Origin: a virus
IMG/VR virus record: IMGVR_UViG_3300031977_001254
Coordinates: 1 to 57,097 of that record
Strand: one strand, 5' to 3'
DNA length: 57,097 nt
In this document: in pieces, positions 32,633 to 42,476 of the stretch
How the letters are laid out: each line of letters opens with the position of its first letter
How positions within the stretch are numbered: the first letter of the stretch is position 1
Program-made: the position numbers and the translations under genes
Notes under the pieces: model-generated
Databases searched by the model: none
What the model was told of the DNA's origin: nothing
What the model saw: the letters and a program-made list of their open reading frames with translations, nothing else

Positions 32633-32663
32633 AAAAATCGTATAAATACCTTATATGATTTTT
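32633..32663 (+). promoter_or_regulatory. Late promoter inside a terminator-like hairpin, before gp8
   Basis: AAAAATCGTATAA (32633-32645) pairs with TTATATGATTTTT (32651-32663), 13 pairs with one G-U, ending in five T's. TATAAATA occupies 32641-32648, within the left arm and loop. Transcripts from it (start near 32654) lack the left arm. The next gene starts at 32678. Confidence 0.75.
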
Positions 32664-32677
32664 AACAGGATATTAAA

Positions 32678-34015
32678 ATGCCAGCTATAATTCGACAAAC
32701 AATGAGCAGGAACCTCGCAAGAGACCTGCTCAATGACGTCACAGATAATTCTAACAATAGTAACTATTATATCGGTATTGGTAAATCCGATGTATTCAAT
32801 GATGAAGATACAGTAATTGCACCAGTTGACAGTATTCTTGAAGAACAAGAATTCAGAAACAACCTTCAATCAATCAAGAAAGTAGAAGGTGCTACATTTG
32901 TAGCTAAACGTTACAACTGGTCATCTGGTTCTGTTTATTCTGGAACTAGCAATGCACTAGGATCATCTACTCCATATCCGTTCTATGTATTAAATGACGC
33001 AAAAGAAGTTTATATTTGCCTCGAGACAGGAACGACTGAGACTGGAGAAGTAAACGTTTCTACTATTGAACCAAACTATGGTACACTAGGCGTTGATCAT
33101 ACTATTCAGTTTAGAACTGGAGACGGATATGTCTGGAAATTCTTATTTTCACTAACTCCCGAAAACATCTATCAGCATTTATCGTCTAACTGGATTCCTG
33201 TTGACCTTCCGGAAGAATCACTAGCTGGCGGTGACTCTATCGAAGATCTACAATTTGAAGTTAAGTCGGCTGCTGTTGGCGGTCAAATAATTCGCAGTGA
33301 GATTATTAATCCTGGATCTAACTTCACCAACGCTCCTACAATAACAATAGAAGGTGATGGCGAAGGTGCTTCTGCGACTGCATATATTAATAATGGTTCT
33401 ATCTCTAAAATCGCAATGGATAGTTATGGCCATGGTTATTCATATGCAACAATTGTTGTAAATGGTGACGGTCAAGATGCTAAATTAAGAGCGGTTATTA
33501 CTGATTCTAATGGTATCGGATATGATCCAATTAATGATTTAAAAATAAGCTCCGTTATGTTTAACATTAAACCAAATGGCGAAGAAGGCGGTGAGTTCAT
33601 CGTTGAAAACTCTTTCCGTCAAATGGGTCTTATGAAGAATCCAAATACTCCGACAGGCATCCCATTTACTGCTTCGGTAGCGAAAGTATTACCAACGCTT
33701 GAACTTTCTTCAACTTCACCGTTTCAATCTGGTAAGACTATTACTGGAATGCAATCTGGTGCGGTCGCATATTTAAACCAGTCTGAAGATAATATATTAC
33801 ATTATCACCAAAATGAATCTACTGGGTTCTTACCTTTCCAAAATGGAGAAAGTATATCTCAAGAAGGTGTATCAACGATAGCAACCTTATCCCAGAAACA
33901 AGACAAGAATGGTATAGACCGTTTTTCAGGTGACGTGCTTTATATTGAGAATAGATATCGTATCAGAAGAGACGCTGAACAGCAAGAAGATATCAAAATA
34001 GTTATCACACTTTAG
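32678..34015 (+). CDS. 8: Baseplate wedge protein, gp8-like
   Basis: A 445-residue protein with the gp8 family N-terminus: RNLARDLLNDVTDNSNNSNY, YIGIGKSDVFNDEDTVIAP, EFRNNLQSIKKVEGATFVAK, and TGDGYVWKFLFSLTPENIYQ. gp8 is a wedge subunit near gp7 and gp10. It is longer than T4 gp8 (334), with an inserted Gly-rich beta domain in the middle (NPGSNFTNAPTITIEGDGEG). The end RDAEQQEDIKIVITL is the usual terminal strand. Confidence 0.88.
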   Translation: MPAIIRQTMSRNLARDLLNDVTDNSNNSNYYIGIGKSDVFNDEDTVIAPVDSILEEQEFRNNLQSIKKVEGATFVAKRYNWSSGSVYSGTSNALGSSTPYPFYVLNDAKEVYICLETGTTETGEVNVSTIEPNYGTLGVDHTIQFRTGDGYVWKFLFSLTPENIYQHLSSNWIPVDLPEESLAGGDSIEDLQFEVKSAAVGGQIIRSEIINPGSNFTNAPTITIEGDGEGASATAYINNGSISKIAMDSYGHGYSYATIVVNGDGQDAKLRAVITDSNGIGYDPINDLKISSVMFNIKPNGEEGGEFIVENSFRQMGLMKNPNTPTGIPFTASVAKVLPTLELSSTSPFQSGKTITGMQSGAVAYLNQSEDNILHYHQNESTGFLPFQNGESISQEGVSTIATLSQKQDKNGIDRFSGDVLYIENRYRIRRDAEQQEDIKIVITL

Positions 34016-34023
34016 GATACCCG

Positions 34024-37000
34024 ATGAGCAATTTTACTAATAAAACATTTAAAGAAACATATCGTGATTCCTTCGATAAAACAAACGGCTATCATCGTGT
34101 ATTATTTAATGCAGGTAAGGCGCTACAAGCAAGAGAACTAAATGAGCTACAATCTATCTTCCATGAAGAACTTGCTCAATTTGGTCGTAACATCTTTAAA
34201 GAAGGCGCTATGGTCCATGCTGGTGGTTCTATGGTGGATAATTCTAAAGAATATATCCGACTACAACCAAGCAGTTTAGTACCAGACAATATTGTAGGTC
34301 AAGAATATCAAAACAGTCAAGGGATTAAATTCTTAATTGAAGAGTATCATCAAGCAACTGATACTGCACCCCAAACTCTCATTGTAAAATATACAGATAC
34401 AACAGCTGTATCTGATGCGTCAGAAGCACCACGTGTGTCTGCTAATCAGACATTAACTCCTGTGGGCGCAACTACATTCCCATTAACTGTAGCAAGCGAT
34501 GACGCTATCCCTGCAGTTGGAACGGGTACACTTATCTCAATTAGTGAAGGTGTATTTTTCGTAGATGGTCACTTCGTACAAGTAGAACAACAGTCAATAT
34601 ACATTGACATGTATAATTCAAAACCAACTGTTGACTTTGGTTTTAAAATAGTAGAAACTATAGTTACAGAAAGTGAAGATGATGGCTTGTATGATAACCA
34701 AGGAGAATTTCCAAATACTGCTGCTCCAGGTGCTCATAGATTTAAAATTGAACTTACTCCAGCAACAAGAGATCAAGTTCCAGAAGAAGAAAACTTCGTA
34801 TTTGTTGCTCGCATAGTTAACGGTGTTATTACTCGCGAAGTTGAAAGTAACGATGCATATAACATTATTAATGACTTGCTCGCTACCCGCACAAAAGAAG
34901 AATCTGGCGATTACGTAGCAAAAGAATTTAAAACTGTTGTTAATGAAAAAGACGATAGTAATTTAGATTTAGAAGTAACCCCTGGAACTGCTTACGTTGA
35001 TGGATATCGACTAGACTTTGGTACTACAAATTTAGATTTAGAAAAGGCTCGTGATACAGACAGTCTAAACAACGATAGCGTAATTGCTCAATATGGCAAC
35101 TATGTTGTTATCGATGAAGCATTAAGCACAGGTCTTTCTGAATTATCAACATTCGGTGAAGTAAGTTTAGGTGGTTCAAGTACTGCTAATGTAAGAGCTA
35201 TTGAAAATGTTGGCGGAGAATATAGACTATATCTCTTCAATATTAATATGGAAGTGGGTTCAAGCTTCAGAGACGTTACTACTATTACAGGTTCTAATGG
35301 TTCTGTTACAGTTAAGTCTTCAGGATTGTTAGGTGGTATCGATAATACATTATTGTTCCCATTATCTAATCCACGCCCTCAAGCGATAACTGACACTAAC
35401 TATACAGCACAACGTACAATTGAAGCATCGTCAGACGCATCGGGTGAAGTATTTATCTCTGAGACTGTTGACGCATCATACAACCCAGTTATATTTGAGG
35501 TTGGTGTTGGTCCTGCTACTGGTTGGTCTGTCTCTTCTAATAAAATAACAGGGTTATCTCCTTCAACAGCATATATTATAACATATTACTTTGCTGTTCC
35601 TTCTCCTGCAGTAAGATCAAAAGGTATGGCAACCGTAACCGAGAGTGTAACTCTAGGCTCTGGTGCTGCCCCTATAGATGGTCCAAACTTTACCCAAGGC
35701 GAAACTATGTGGCGTGTAGAAAACTCTACAGGCGCTGCGAGCATTGTCTGGAACGGAGAATTAATAACATCTGCGAGTTCAGCAAGTGGAATCACTACAC
35801 TAAATGCTGAGGGTTATCAATACACTCGCGGAAGCGCACAAACTCCAACGTTTACTCAATCATTTGCCCCTACATTTACAAATACAACATATGTAAACTT
35901 TGTGGGGAATTACACTAGGGATTTAAGCTTTACTGCCAGCAGAACAAGTAGCTATACGGCTTCTTATGCTGGAGAAAGGGTTCAATACTTTACTCGCTTT
36001 GGTGGTAATCCTAGAGAACCTATTTTCATAATAACTTCATCTGTGGTTCCTGGAACATTTACTGGAACACCATCAACCCGTGCGTTCACAAGTGACTTCA
36101 CTCGTTCATCTTCATATACTAGATCCCGTGCAAGTTCATACACTGGAACGTATACCCAAGGTGGAGATACTGGTACCAACGGAAACTTTACATATTATGA
36201 AGTTTCTCGTCAAGCATTGGCAAGTAGTACTTCAGACGCTTCTGTAATTGAACTTGATTATGCCGATGGTATTGAATTACTTTCTGTTTTAGATGATAGT
36301 GGTACTAACGTTACAGCTTCATTTGAATTTGATGGTGGTCAACGTGATAACTTCTATGGACCAATTAAGCTGAGACTTAAATCTGGTCTTACAGCTCAAG
36401 CAGGTTCTACATATACGGTACAATTCTCTCACTTCTATCATGAAGAAGGAGATTATTTCAGCGTGGAATCATATCCACAAGACTATGGTTTAATCCCATC
36501 ATATAAGAATTCCGCAGGTAATACAATCGCATTAACAGACGTTCTTGATTTCCGTCCAGTGGTTTTACCTTCTGGTGTAGATACTAACAGCATTAATGTA
36601 CTACCTAAGAATAAAAGTATTATTAGTGTAGACGCTACTTACTATCTACCACGTATCGATACTCTTGTTGCTAATACGTTAGACGCTAAAGGCAGAATTG
36701 GTACTGGCCGACTACAACTAATTCAAGGTGAGTCTTCATTAGACCCACGTCCACCTCAAATTCCAACTGGTTCATTACCATTATTCCAGTTTGATTTGAA
36801 TCCTTACACTGTAGACAAGACGGACTTAACAGTTACTAAGATTCCACACAAGCGTTTCACTATGAAAGATATCGCTAAGTTGGAAGAACGTGTTGAAGAA
36901 CTGTATGAATTAACGACTCTTAGTTTACTTGAAGCTGATACAGCTTCTCTTATGGTATTGGATGAGAATGGCAATAACCGCACTAAGTCTGGTTTTATTG

Positions 37001-39345
37001 CAGACAACTTTAACAGCTTAAACTTCTGTGATCTCAGCAATCCTGATTATCGCGCTTCAGTTGAGCCTGTTAATGGCGAACTAATGCCATCATTTAGAGA
37101 GAACTCAATTCGCTTATCAATGCGTGCTAATTCAACTGCACGTAAACAAGGCGATGTTGCTATATTACCATATACTAACGATTTAATGGCTTCTCAGTTA
37201 TTGGCGACTGGTAAGATGAATGTTAACCCATTTGCGGTTATCACTCAAACTGGCCACATGACACTATCACCTGCTTCAGATGAGTGGGTTGAAGTTCGTA
37301 AACTTCCAGATATTATGCAAAGCAATATCCGTAGAGTACGTACTGACAACAGAGCAACAACTAGAGGTAAACGTATTCGCACTCGTGTAGTTGAAAGAAC
37401 TATCCAAGAATTCTTGGGCGAGCAAGTTGTAGATGTTGAAGTAGTACCATTTATGCGTTCACGTGAAGTATTCTTCCGTGTTGAAGGTCTACGTCCTAAC
37501 ACTAATATGTTTGCTTTCTTTGGTAACAAACCAGTACAAGATTGGGTTCGTCAAGAAATTCGATTCAAGCACTTCTCTGACAATCCTAAAGAATATGGAA
37601 GCGAGTTTGCTAATGCTACCAGCCACCCAAGTGGAAACACTGAATTGGTAACTGATGAAAATGGTATGCTAATTGGTTCTTTCTTCTTACCAAATACCCC
37701 TAGCTTGTCATTCCGTACTGGACAGCAAGAATTTAAACTACTTGATATTGTAGTGAATGACGATGAGAATGCTATTGCTTCTTCACGTGCTATGTATGAA
37801 TCTGTAGGTCGTATTGACTCAGTACAACGTACAATTCGCTCAACCCGTATCGTAGAAAGTATTACAGAAAGATATGACCCATTAGCTCAAACGTTCTTTG
37901 TTGATCAGATTGAGAATCCAAATGGATTGTATCTATCTAAAGTAAGAATCTTCATGGAAAGTAAAGATGATACTATTCCTTTACAAGTACAAATTCGTCC
38001 TGTAGAAAATGGTATTCCGACTACACGTTTGGTTCCAGGTTCTTCTAAGTTTATATCTCCTTCTCTCATCAACGTAACACCGATGACGGATCAGACTGAT
38101 ATTGCTGACATCAGAACACAAGGCGGTACTGATGTTCAATTTGATGAACCAGTTTACTTATCTCCAGGCGAAGAATATGCAGTAGTACTATTAGCAGAGT
38201 CTGTTAAGTATAACGCATATGTTGCTGAAACTTATGAATTCATTCTTGGTCCAAACCGACGCGAAGGACGTGTTAACAAGCAACCAACTCTTGGTTCTTT
38301 ATTCTTATCGCAGAATGGTTCTACTTGGACAGCAGACCAAACTAAAGACTTGATGTTTGAATTATATAACGCATCGTTCTCGACTTCTGCTAACGTGGTT
38401 TTATCTAATGTAGAAGTTCCTAAGATTACTCTTGGTAATGATCCTATTTCAGTTGAACGTAGTAGTGCTTTGGTTCATATCGCGCATCAAGGACATGGAT
38501 TTAACGCTAATGATGAAGTTGAAATCTCAGGCGTACAAGGTACAATTGGTGGGGTAAGCGCATCAAGTATTAACGGCAATCATATTATCGCAAGTGTTTC
38601 TTGGGATGGTTATACAATTAATGCTGGCACAGTCGCTACTTCATCTGTATTAGGTGGTGGTGATCAGGTTGTAGTTAATGAACAAATTATGATTGATGAG
38701 TTGATCCCTAACATCGCTAACATCATTCCAAATGGAACAAGCATTACTGCTACAGTCCGCCAGACTTCTGGCGCTTCTTATGGCGGTAATCGTAACAATC
38801 CATTGTATAATAACTCATATTCTTCGGTTGCGTCTAAGCAGGTATTCCTGAATGACTCTAACCTAAATGATAAGCCAACTATTGTTGCTTCTCCTGAAGA
38901 TATGGAATTTGTTGTAACGTTGTCAACAAATGATACTAAAGTATCTCCTTTGATTGACCTTCAACGAACTTCTGTAATGACTATAGAAAATGTTATAGAT
39001 ATGAATGATGCTGCTCAACATATCACAACTCCAGTAATCTTAGATGAAGCTGCTGAAGGACTTAAAATATTGTTCTCTGCGCACCGTCCAAGTGATGCTC
39101 AGTTTGATGTGTATGTTAAAACTGCCACAGACGATTCATCTTTAGAGATCGCTGATTGGGTTAAAGTTGATATTGAAGCTGAAGTTCCAAGCGATGAAAG
39201 TCGTGATGTTGTACGTGAATACTCATACAGCATAGAAACTCTAGACCAATTTAGCATATTCCAAACTAAGCTTGTTATGAAATCAACTAACTCAAGTAAA
39301 GTTCCTATTGTTACTGATTTCAGAACTATAGCGCTGGCGGTATAA
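34024..39345 (+). CDS. DUF4815/VrlC-like baseplate structural protein with a tetrapeptide-repeat insertion (1,773 aa)
   Basis: The N-terminus FKETYRDSFDKTNGYHRVLF, NAGKALQARELNELQSIFHE and GRNIFKEGAMVHAGGSMVDN matches the large DUF4815 (VrlC-like) structural proteins of marine T4-likes, placed at the gp9/gp10 position of the baseplate. The C-terminal half has DPLAQTFFVDQIENPNGLYL and SPGEEYAVVLLAESVKYNAY. Around residues 599-722 the normal beta-rich sequence is interrupted by a Tyr/Arg/Phe/Gly-rich stretch (FVGNYTRDLSFTASRTSSYT, then SSYTRSRASSYTGTYTQGG). This is the same repeat type as in the 43942 protein. Probably a large baseplate or fibre-anchor protein. Confidence 0.85.
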   Translation: MSNFTNKTFKETYRDSFDKTNGYHRVLFNAGKALQARELNELQSIFHEELAQFGRNIFKEGAMVHAGGSMVDNSKEYIRLQPSSLVPDNIVGQEYQNSQGIKFLIEEYHQATDTAPQTLIVKYTDTTAVSDASEAPRVSANQTLTPVGATTFPLTVASDDAIPAVGTGTLISISEGVFFVDGHFVQVEQQSIYIDMYNSKPTVDFGFKIVETIVTESEDDGLYDNQGEFPNTAAPGAHRFKIELTPATRDQVPEEENFVFVARIVNGVITREVESNDAYNIINDLLATRTKEESGDYVAKEFKTVVNEKDDSNLDLEVTPGTAYVDGYRLDFGTTNLDLEKARDTDSLNNDSVIAQYGNYVVIDEALSTGLSELSTFGEVSLGGSSTANVRAIENVGGEYRLYLFNINMEVGSSFRDVTTITGSNGSVTVKSSGLLGGIDNTLLFPLSNPRPQAITDTNYTAQRTIEASSDASGEVFISETVDASYNPVIFEVGVGPATGWSVSSNKITGLSPSTAYIITYYFAVPSPAVRSKGMATVTESVTLGSGAAPIDGPNFTQGETMWRVENSTGAASIVWNGELITSASSASGITTLNAEGYQYTRGSAQTPTFTQSFAPTFTNTTYVNFVGNYTRDLSFTASRTSSYTASYAGERVQYFTRFGGNPREPIFIITSSVVPGTFTGTPSTRAFTSDFTRSSSYTRSRASSYTGTYTQGGDTGTNGNFTYYEVSRQALASSTSDASVIELDYADGIELLSVLDDSGTNVTASFEFDGGQRDNFYGPIKLRLKSGLTAQAGSTYTVQFSHFYHEEGDYFSVESYPQDYGLIPSYKNSAGNTIALTDVLDFRPVVLPSGVDTNSINVLPKNKSIISVDATYYLPRIDTLVANTLDAKGRIGTGRLQLIQGESSLDPRPPQIPTGSLPLFQFDLNPYTVDKTDLTVTKIPHKRFTMKDIAKLEERVEELYELTTLSLLEADTASLMVLDENGNNRTKSGFIADNFNSLNFCDLSNPDYRASVEPVNGELMPSFRENSIRLSMRANSTARKQGDVAILPYTNDLMASQLLATGKMNVNPFAVITQTGHMTLSPASDEWVEVRKLPDIMQSNIRRVRTDNRATTRGKRIRTRVVERTIQEFLGEQVVDVEVVPFMRSREVFFRVEGLRPNTNMFAFFGNKPVQDWVRQEIRFKHFSDNPKEYGSEFANATSHPSGNTELVTDENGMLIGSFFLPNTPSLSFRTGQQEFKLLDIVVNDDENAIASSRAMYESVGRIDSVQRTIRSTRIVESITERYDPLAQTFFVDQIENPNGLYLSKVRIFMESKDDTIPLQVQIRPVENGIPTTRLVPGSSKFISPSLINVTPMTDQTDIADIRTQGGTDVQFDEPVYLSPGEEYAVVLLAESVKYNAYVAETYEFILGPNRREGRVNKQPTLGSLFLSQNGSTWTADQTKDLMFELYNASFSTSANVVLSNVEVPKITLGNDPISVERSSALVHIAHQGHGFNANDEVEISGVQGTIGGVSASSINGNHIIASVSWDGYTINAGTVATSSVLGGGDQVVVNEQIMIDELIPNIANIIPNGTSITATVRQTSGASYGGNRNNPLYNNSYSSVASKQVFLNDSNLNDKPTIVASPEDMEFVVTLSTNDTKVSPLIDLQRTSVMTIENVIDMNDAAQHITTPVILDEAAEGLKILFSAHRPSDAQFDVYVKTATDDSSLEIADWVKVDIEAEVPSDESRDVVREYSYSIETLDQFSIFQTKLVMKSTNSSKVPIVTDFRTIALAV
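35818..36190 (+). repeat. Tetrapeptide-repeat insertion within the DUF4815-like gene
   Basis: About 124 codons rich in Tyr, Phe, Arg, Ser, Thr and Gly, with YxG-/YxR-type tetrads (for example FTSDFTRSSSYTRSRASSYT). The flanks are ordinary fibre sequence (Asp/Val/Ile-rich). Limits are approximate. Confidence 0.7.
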
Positions 39346-39346
39346 C

Positions 39347-39547
39347 ATGTTACAAAAAGTGAAAGGTCATACTAATTTAATGAGAGACAAAAGAACTGGC
39401 GCGATCCTTAATACCGATCGCGCTGGTATAGCCCAAGCAAAGGCACGTAAATTGGCAAGAATCCAAGAAGCGCAAAGATTAGATAAATTAGAGAAAGATG
39501 TAACCGATATAAAAGCATTACTCTCTCAAATAGCGGAGAAACTTTAG
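39347..39547 (+). CDS. Small conserved structural-region protein (66 aa)
   Basis: A 66-residue protein: LQKVKGHTNLMRDKRTGAIL, NTDRAGIAQAKARKLARIQE, then a coiled end (LDKLEKDVTDIKALLSQIAE). The 'KGxxxLxRDxxxGAIxNxDxxxY' type start followed by a heptad coil is common next to fibre genes of marine T4-likes, as I recall. It may be an adaptor or assembly factor. It begins 1 base after the preceding stop and ends 1 base before the next start. Confidence 0.8.
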   Translation: MLQKVKGHTNLMRDKRTGAILNTDRAGIAQAKARKLARIQEAQRLDKLEKDVTDIKALLSQIAEKL

Positions 39548-39548
39548 A

Positions 39549-41207
39549 ATGTCATTCCAAATAATAAATCTAACAGACCATATCAATGCTGGTATAGACA
39601 AGATTAATGAAAACTTTGAATTGGCGAGTTGGGTAGTAGATAGTGATGCTATCGAAAATGTATTTAATAGCTACATTAACAGCGATACTATTAATAACTA
39701 TATTGACCAAAGTACATTTATTAATATAATAGACTCTGATTATATCCAGTCAATCATATTCAATACTGAAATTCAAGGACAAATAGACTCTGGTCAAATC
39801 TACGATATAATAGCCGAGACTGGAATAGTATCAAGGATTGATAGTGTTGAAGGTGGATTCATTCTACTTGCTCAAGACTTCACTAACTTGTCAACTAGCT
39901 ACAATGATCTTAATACAGGGTTATCGGCACTCGCCACAGCAAATAGTTCATTGACTGCTCAAATATCGGTACTTGATAGTGGTATTGAGGTGCTGGCTCA
40001 AGACTTAGTTGATCTTCAAGCTGAGTTTACTGGTAGTATCGATATAGACTCTGCTACTATAGTTGAAGCTGTTGGTGGCGCAATCAGTACATTAGAAACA
40101 AGAATCAATGCTAACTCAGATGAGATTAGTGTTGTATCTCAGTCAGTTACAGACTTATCTGCAGATCTATCATTACTTGATAGTAACTTAACTCCACTCA
40201 TACAAGCCAATGCAACTGCTATATCAAACCTTGTTGCTGCAGCTTCAGCCACTGATAGTGGAATTGAAGTCTTATCTGGTCGCTTTGATAGCTTCCAAGT
40301 ATCTCTACAGCAAGCTCTTGACAGCGGATTAGAAGTTAATCCAGAAGATGTCGCGAATGCGGTTGGCGGTATTACAGATGACCTATATGCTCGAATACAT
40401 GCTAACAGTGATTCGATCACCGTAGTAACAGCAGACATCACTACACTAAATTCAAAACTAACATTGCTCGACAGTAATGGCGCATTGTTTGATGTCATTG
40501 CGACAGCTGATCAAACATTACGATCTGAAGTAATCAGACGTGACTCGGATAACCTAGTCCAAGCTATCTCAGAATTCAATACTGCATTAGAATCTTATAT
40601 AGATGAAGATGCTTTATCAACAGCTGATCAAAACCTTCGTACATATGTAAGACAACAAGATTCAGACAACCTAGTCCAAGCTATCTCAGAATTCAATACT
40701 GCACTTAGCTCATATGTAACAGGAGCTGCTGCAGCAACAGCCGATCAAGCTCTCCGTACATTTGTCACTCAAGGAGATACTGCGACATTAGCCAGCGCTA
40801 GATCAGAATTCACAACAGCATTATCAACATATGTAGATTCGGCTCAGTTCGCCACGGCAACAGAAGAACTCTACACTGCCATCGGAGAAGCTGGCACAGA
40901 AGTAGGCTATACACTAAACCTAAATGCTAACAACCATGTTGCTGGTATTGAGTTTAATAATGACGGCGCGACTGCTGATATGGTTATCATTGCTGATAAG
41001 TTTGGTATCGTGAACGCATCAAATAATGCTGTTAAGCCATTCACAGTAGATGGCGACCAAGTATTACTCTCAAATGCTACTGTTACTGGACAGCTAAATA
41101 TAAGCTCTACTGGTAATAATGGTTCTATGACGATGACTAATGATGTAATGAATATTTTTGATGGGTCGGGTAACTTACGTGTTAAGTTTGGTCGACTTAC
41201 AGCATAA
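39549..41207 (+). CDS. Tail fibre with gpJ-type C-terminus (552 aa)
   Basis: The N-terminus FQIINLTDHINAGIDKINEN resembles that of the 2,037-residue fibre (fibre 'NxNF' attachment element). The body is a coiled repeat like the first part of that fibre (IEVLAQDLVDLQAEFTGSID; ISVVSQSVTDLSADLSLLDS). A direct duplication SDNLVQAISEFNTAL occurs twice, about 45 residues apart. The C-terminal ~100 residues (LNLNANNHVAGIEFNNDGAT, VIIADKFGIVN, NATVTGQLNI, GSGNLRVKFG) match the last domain of the 26518 gene closely. It is likely a shorter fibre with the same tip type. Confidence 0.82.
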   Translation: MSFQIINLTDHINAGIDKINENFELASWVVDSDAIENVFNSYINSDTINNYIDQSTFINIIDSDYIQSIIFNTEIQGQIDSGQIYDIIAETGIVSRIDSVEGGFILLAQDFTNLSTSYNDLNTGLSALATANSSLTAQISVLDSGIEVLAQDLVDLQAEFTGSIDIDSATIVEAVGGAISTLETRINANSDEISVVSQSVTDLSADLSLLDSNLTPLIQANATAISNLVAAASATDSGIEVLSGRFDSFQVSLQQALDSGLEVNPEDVANAVGGITDDLYARIHANSDSITVVTADITTLNSKLTLLDSNGALFDVIATADQTLRSEVIRRDSDNLVQAISEFNTALESYIDEDALSTADQNLRTYVRQQDSDNLVQAISEFNTALSSYVTGAAAATADQALRTFVTQGDTATLASARSEFTTALSTYVDSAQFATATEELYTAIGEAGTEVGYTLNLNANNHVAGIEFNNDGATADMVIIADKFGIVNASNNAVKPFTVDGDQVLLSNATVTGQLNISSTGNNGSMTMTNDVMNIFDGSGNLRVKFGRLTA

Positions 41208-41217
41208 GGATTAAATA

Positions 41218-41688
41218 ATGGCTGATTATACTTTATCATATACAAGGACATTATCATTTGCTGGTAATTATGTTGCCGTAACTTCTTCTCGGGATTATAC
41301 CAGATATCGCGACAGTACATTTTCGCAAGGTTTTACAACAAGCTATGACGGCACGTATTCAAGGGATTATATAGGAAACTATTCAAGGGATTATACAGGC
41401 TATTATAGCAGATCCTTTTCGCGTACAAGAATAGAATCATATGCGGGCGATAGAACACAGAACTTTACTGCTGTCAGAACATCTGTAACAAGTACAAGAT
41501 TCGACGAAGATTACTTTAGTAGAACGCTAAACTATACTACTTATTATTCAAGAGCTAGAGCACAGAACTTCCTAAGAGATTATACCGCATTTTATGGCGG
41601 TTCATACACACGTGTTTGTACTCGTTCATCTGAAGTTGTTACTTGTACAGTGTTTGTTGGCGCGCCACCAGGATTCCAGGAGAACTAA
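41218..41688 (+). CDS. Tetrapeptide-repeat fibre protein (156 aa)
   Basis: A 156-residue protein almost entirely of the Tyr/Arg tetrad type: YDGT YSRD YIGN YSRD YTGY YSRS FSRT RIES. Short breaks are followed by SVTSTRFDEDYFSRTLN. The end (VCTRSSEVVTCTVFVGAPPG) is non-repetitive and holds the only two cysteines. It has no signal peptide. Arg codons include AGA/AGG, unlike the CGT-rich giant copy at 43942. The TAATG junction with the following related gene implies coupled translation. The function is unknown; probably a virion fibre component. Confidence 0.8.
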   Translation: MADYTLSYTRTLSFAGNYVAVTSSRDYTRYRDSTFSQGFTTSYDGTYSRDYIGNYSRDYTGYYSRSFSRTRIESYAGDRTQNFTAVRTSVTSTRFDEDYFSRTLNYTTYYSRARAQNFLRDYTAFYGGSYTRVCTRSSEVVTCTVFVGAPPGFQEN

Positions 41689-42473
41689 TGCCAACTTACG
41701 ATTATACAACCACTCAATATTTTTCCAGAACTATAACACGTGCTGGTGGAACATCAGCTGATTTTACTGGGTTTAGTAGAACTGGATACTTTTCAAGATA
41801 CCGCCCTGAAGTCACGAGTACTCGTATTGGTACATACGCCCGAAGTTATTATAATCCCCAAGGCGAACCAAATATATTATTCTACGCTACCTCATACACC
41901 GGAGATTTCGTAGGTAATTTTACTCGAACTACATATGGATACTTTAGTAGAACATCTGTTGAAGATTATACTGGATATTATTCTAGAGCCTTTATCGGGA
42001 ATTACTCTAGAGATTTTGTAGGCACATATTCTAGATCTTCGACTGGAGTCTTTACTGGAACATTCACAAGATCGTATAGCAGAAACTTTACTAGAGATTA
42101 TACAATAACATCTACCAGAACAAGTACATACACACGTACAATATCAGGTGGTTCTGGGGAAGCTCCTACATATACAGCATCGTCAGGTTCTGATGCTGAA
42201 TACGGATTAGTTGTATATGGTCCAGATGGTACTACAGAAATAATTAATCCTACAACGCGAGTTATTAATTTGGCATTCTACGGAACTGTTGCGGTTAACG
42301 CTAACTCATCAGCTACCGTAACAATCGAAGATGTTGGTGATCCTAGTAAAGTCACAGTATCCTTAGTTGTATTCTATGAGGGTATTAATTTAACAACATC
42401 GGGCAATACGTTGACAGTTACTAATACTAGAAATTACAATGTTAGTCCTACCTTAATTGCGATAAGGATTTAG
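41688..42473 (+). CDS. Tetrapeptide-repeat fibre protein with C-terminal beta domain (261 aa)
   Basis: The ATG at 41688 has a strong AGGAGAA upstream; an earlier in-frame start at 41643 would lie inside the previous gene. Residues 1-150 carry Tyr/Phe/Arg tetrads (YTGD FVGN FTRT; YTGY YSRA FIGN YSRD FVGT YSRS). The rest is a compact beta domain: AEYGLVVYGPDGTTEIINPT, then VSLVVFYEGINLTTSGN. The next gene begins with a similar 'YGLxVxxxDxxG' strand, so the C-terminal part looks like a small adhesin or tip module joined to a repeat shaft. Confidence 0.8.
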   Translation: MPTYDYTTTQYFSRTITRAGGTSADFTGFSRTGYFSRYRPEVTSTRIGTYARSYYNPQGEPNILFYATSYTGDFVGNFTRTTYGYFSRTSVEDYTGYYSRAFIGNYSRDFVGTYSRSSTGVFTGTFTRSYSRNFTRDYTITSTRTSTYTRTISGGSGEAPTYTASSGSDAEYGLVVYGPDGTTEIINPTTRVINLAFYGTVAVNANSSATVTIEDVGDPSKVTVSLVVFYEGINLTTSGNTLTVTNTRNYNVSPTLIAIRI

Positions 42474-42476
42474 AAA

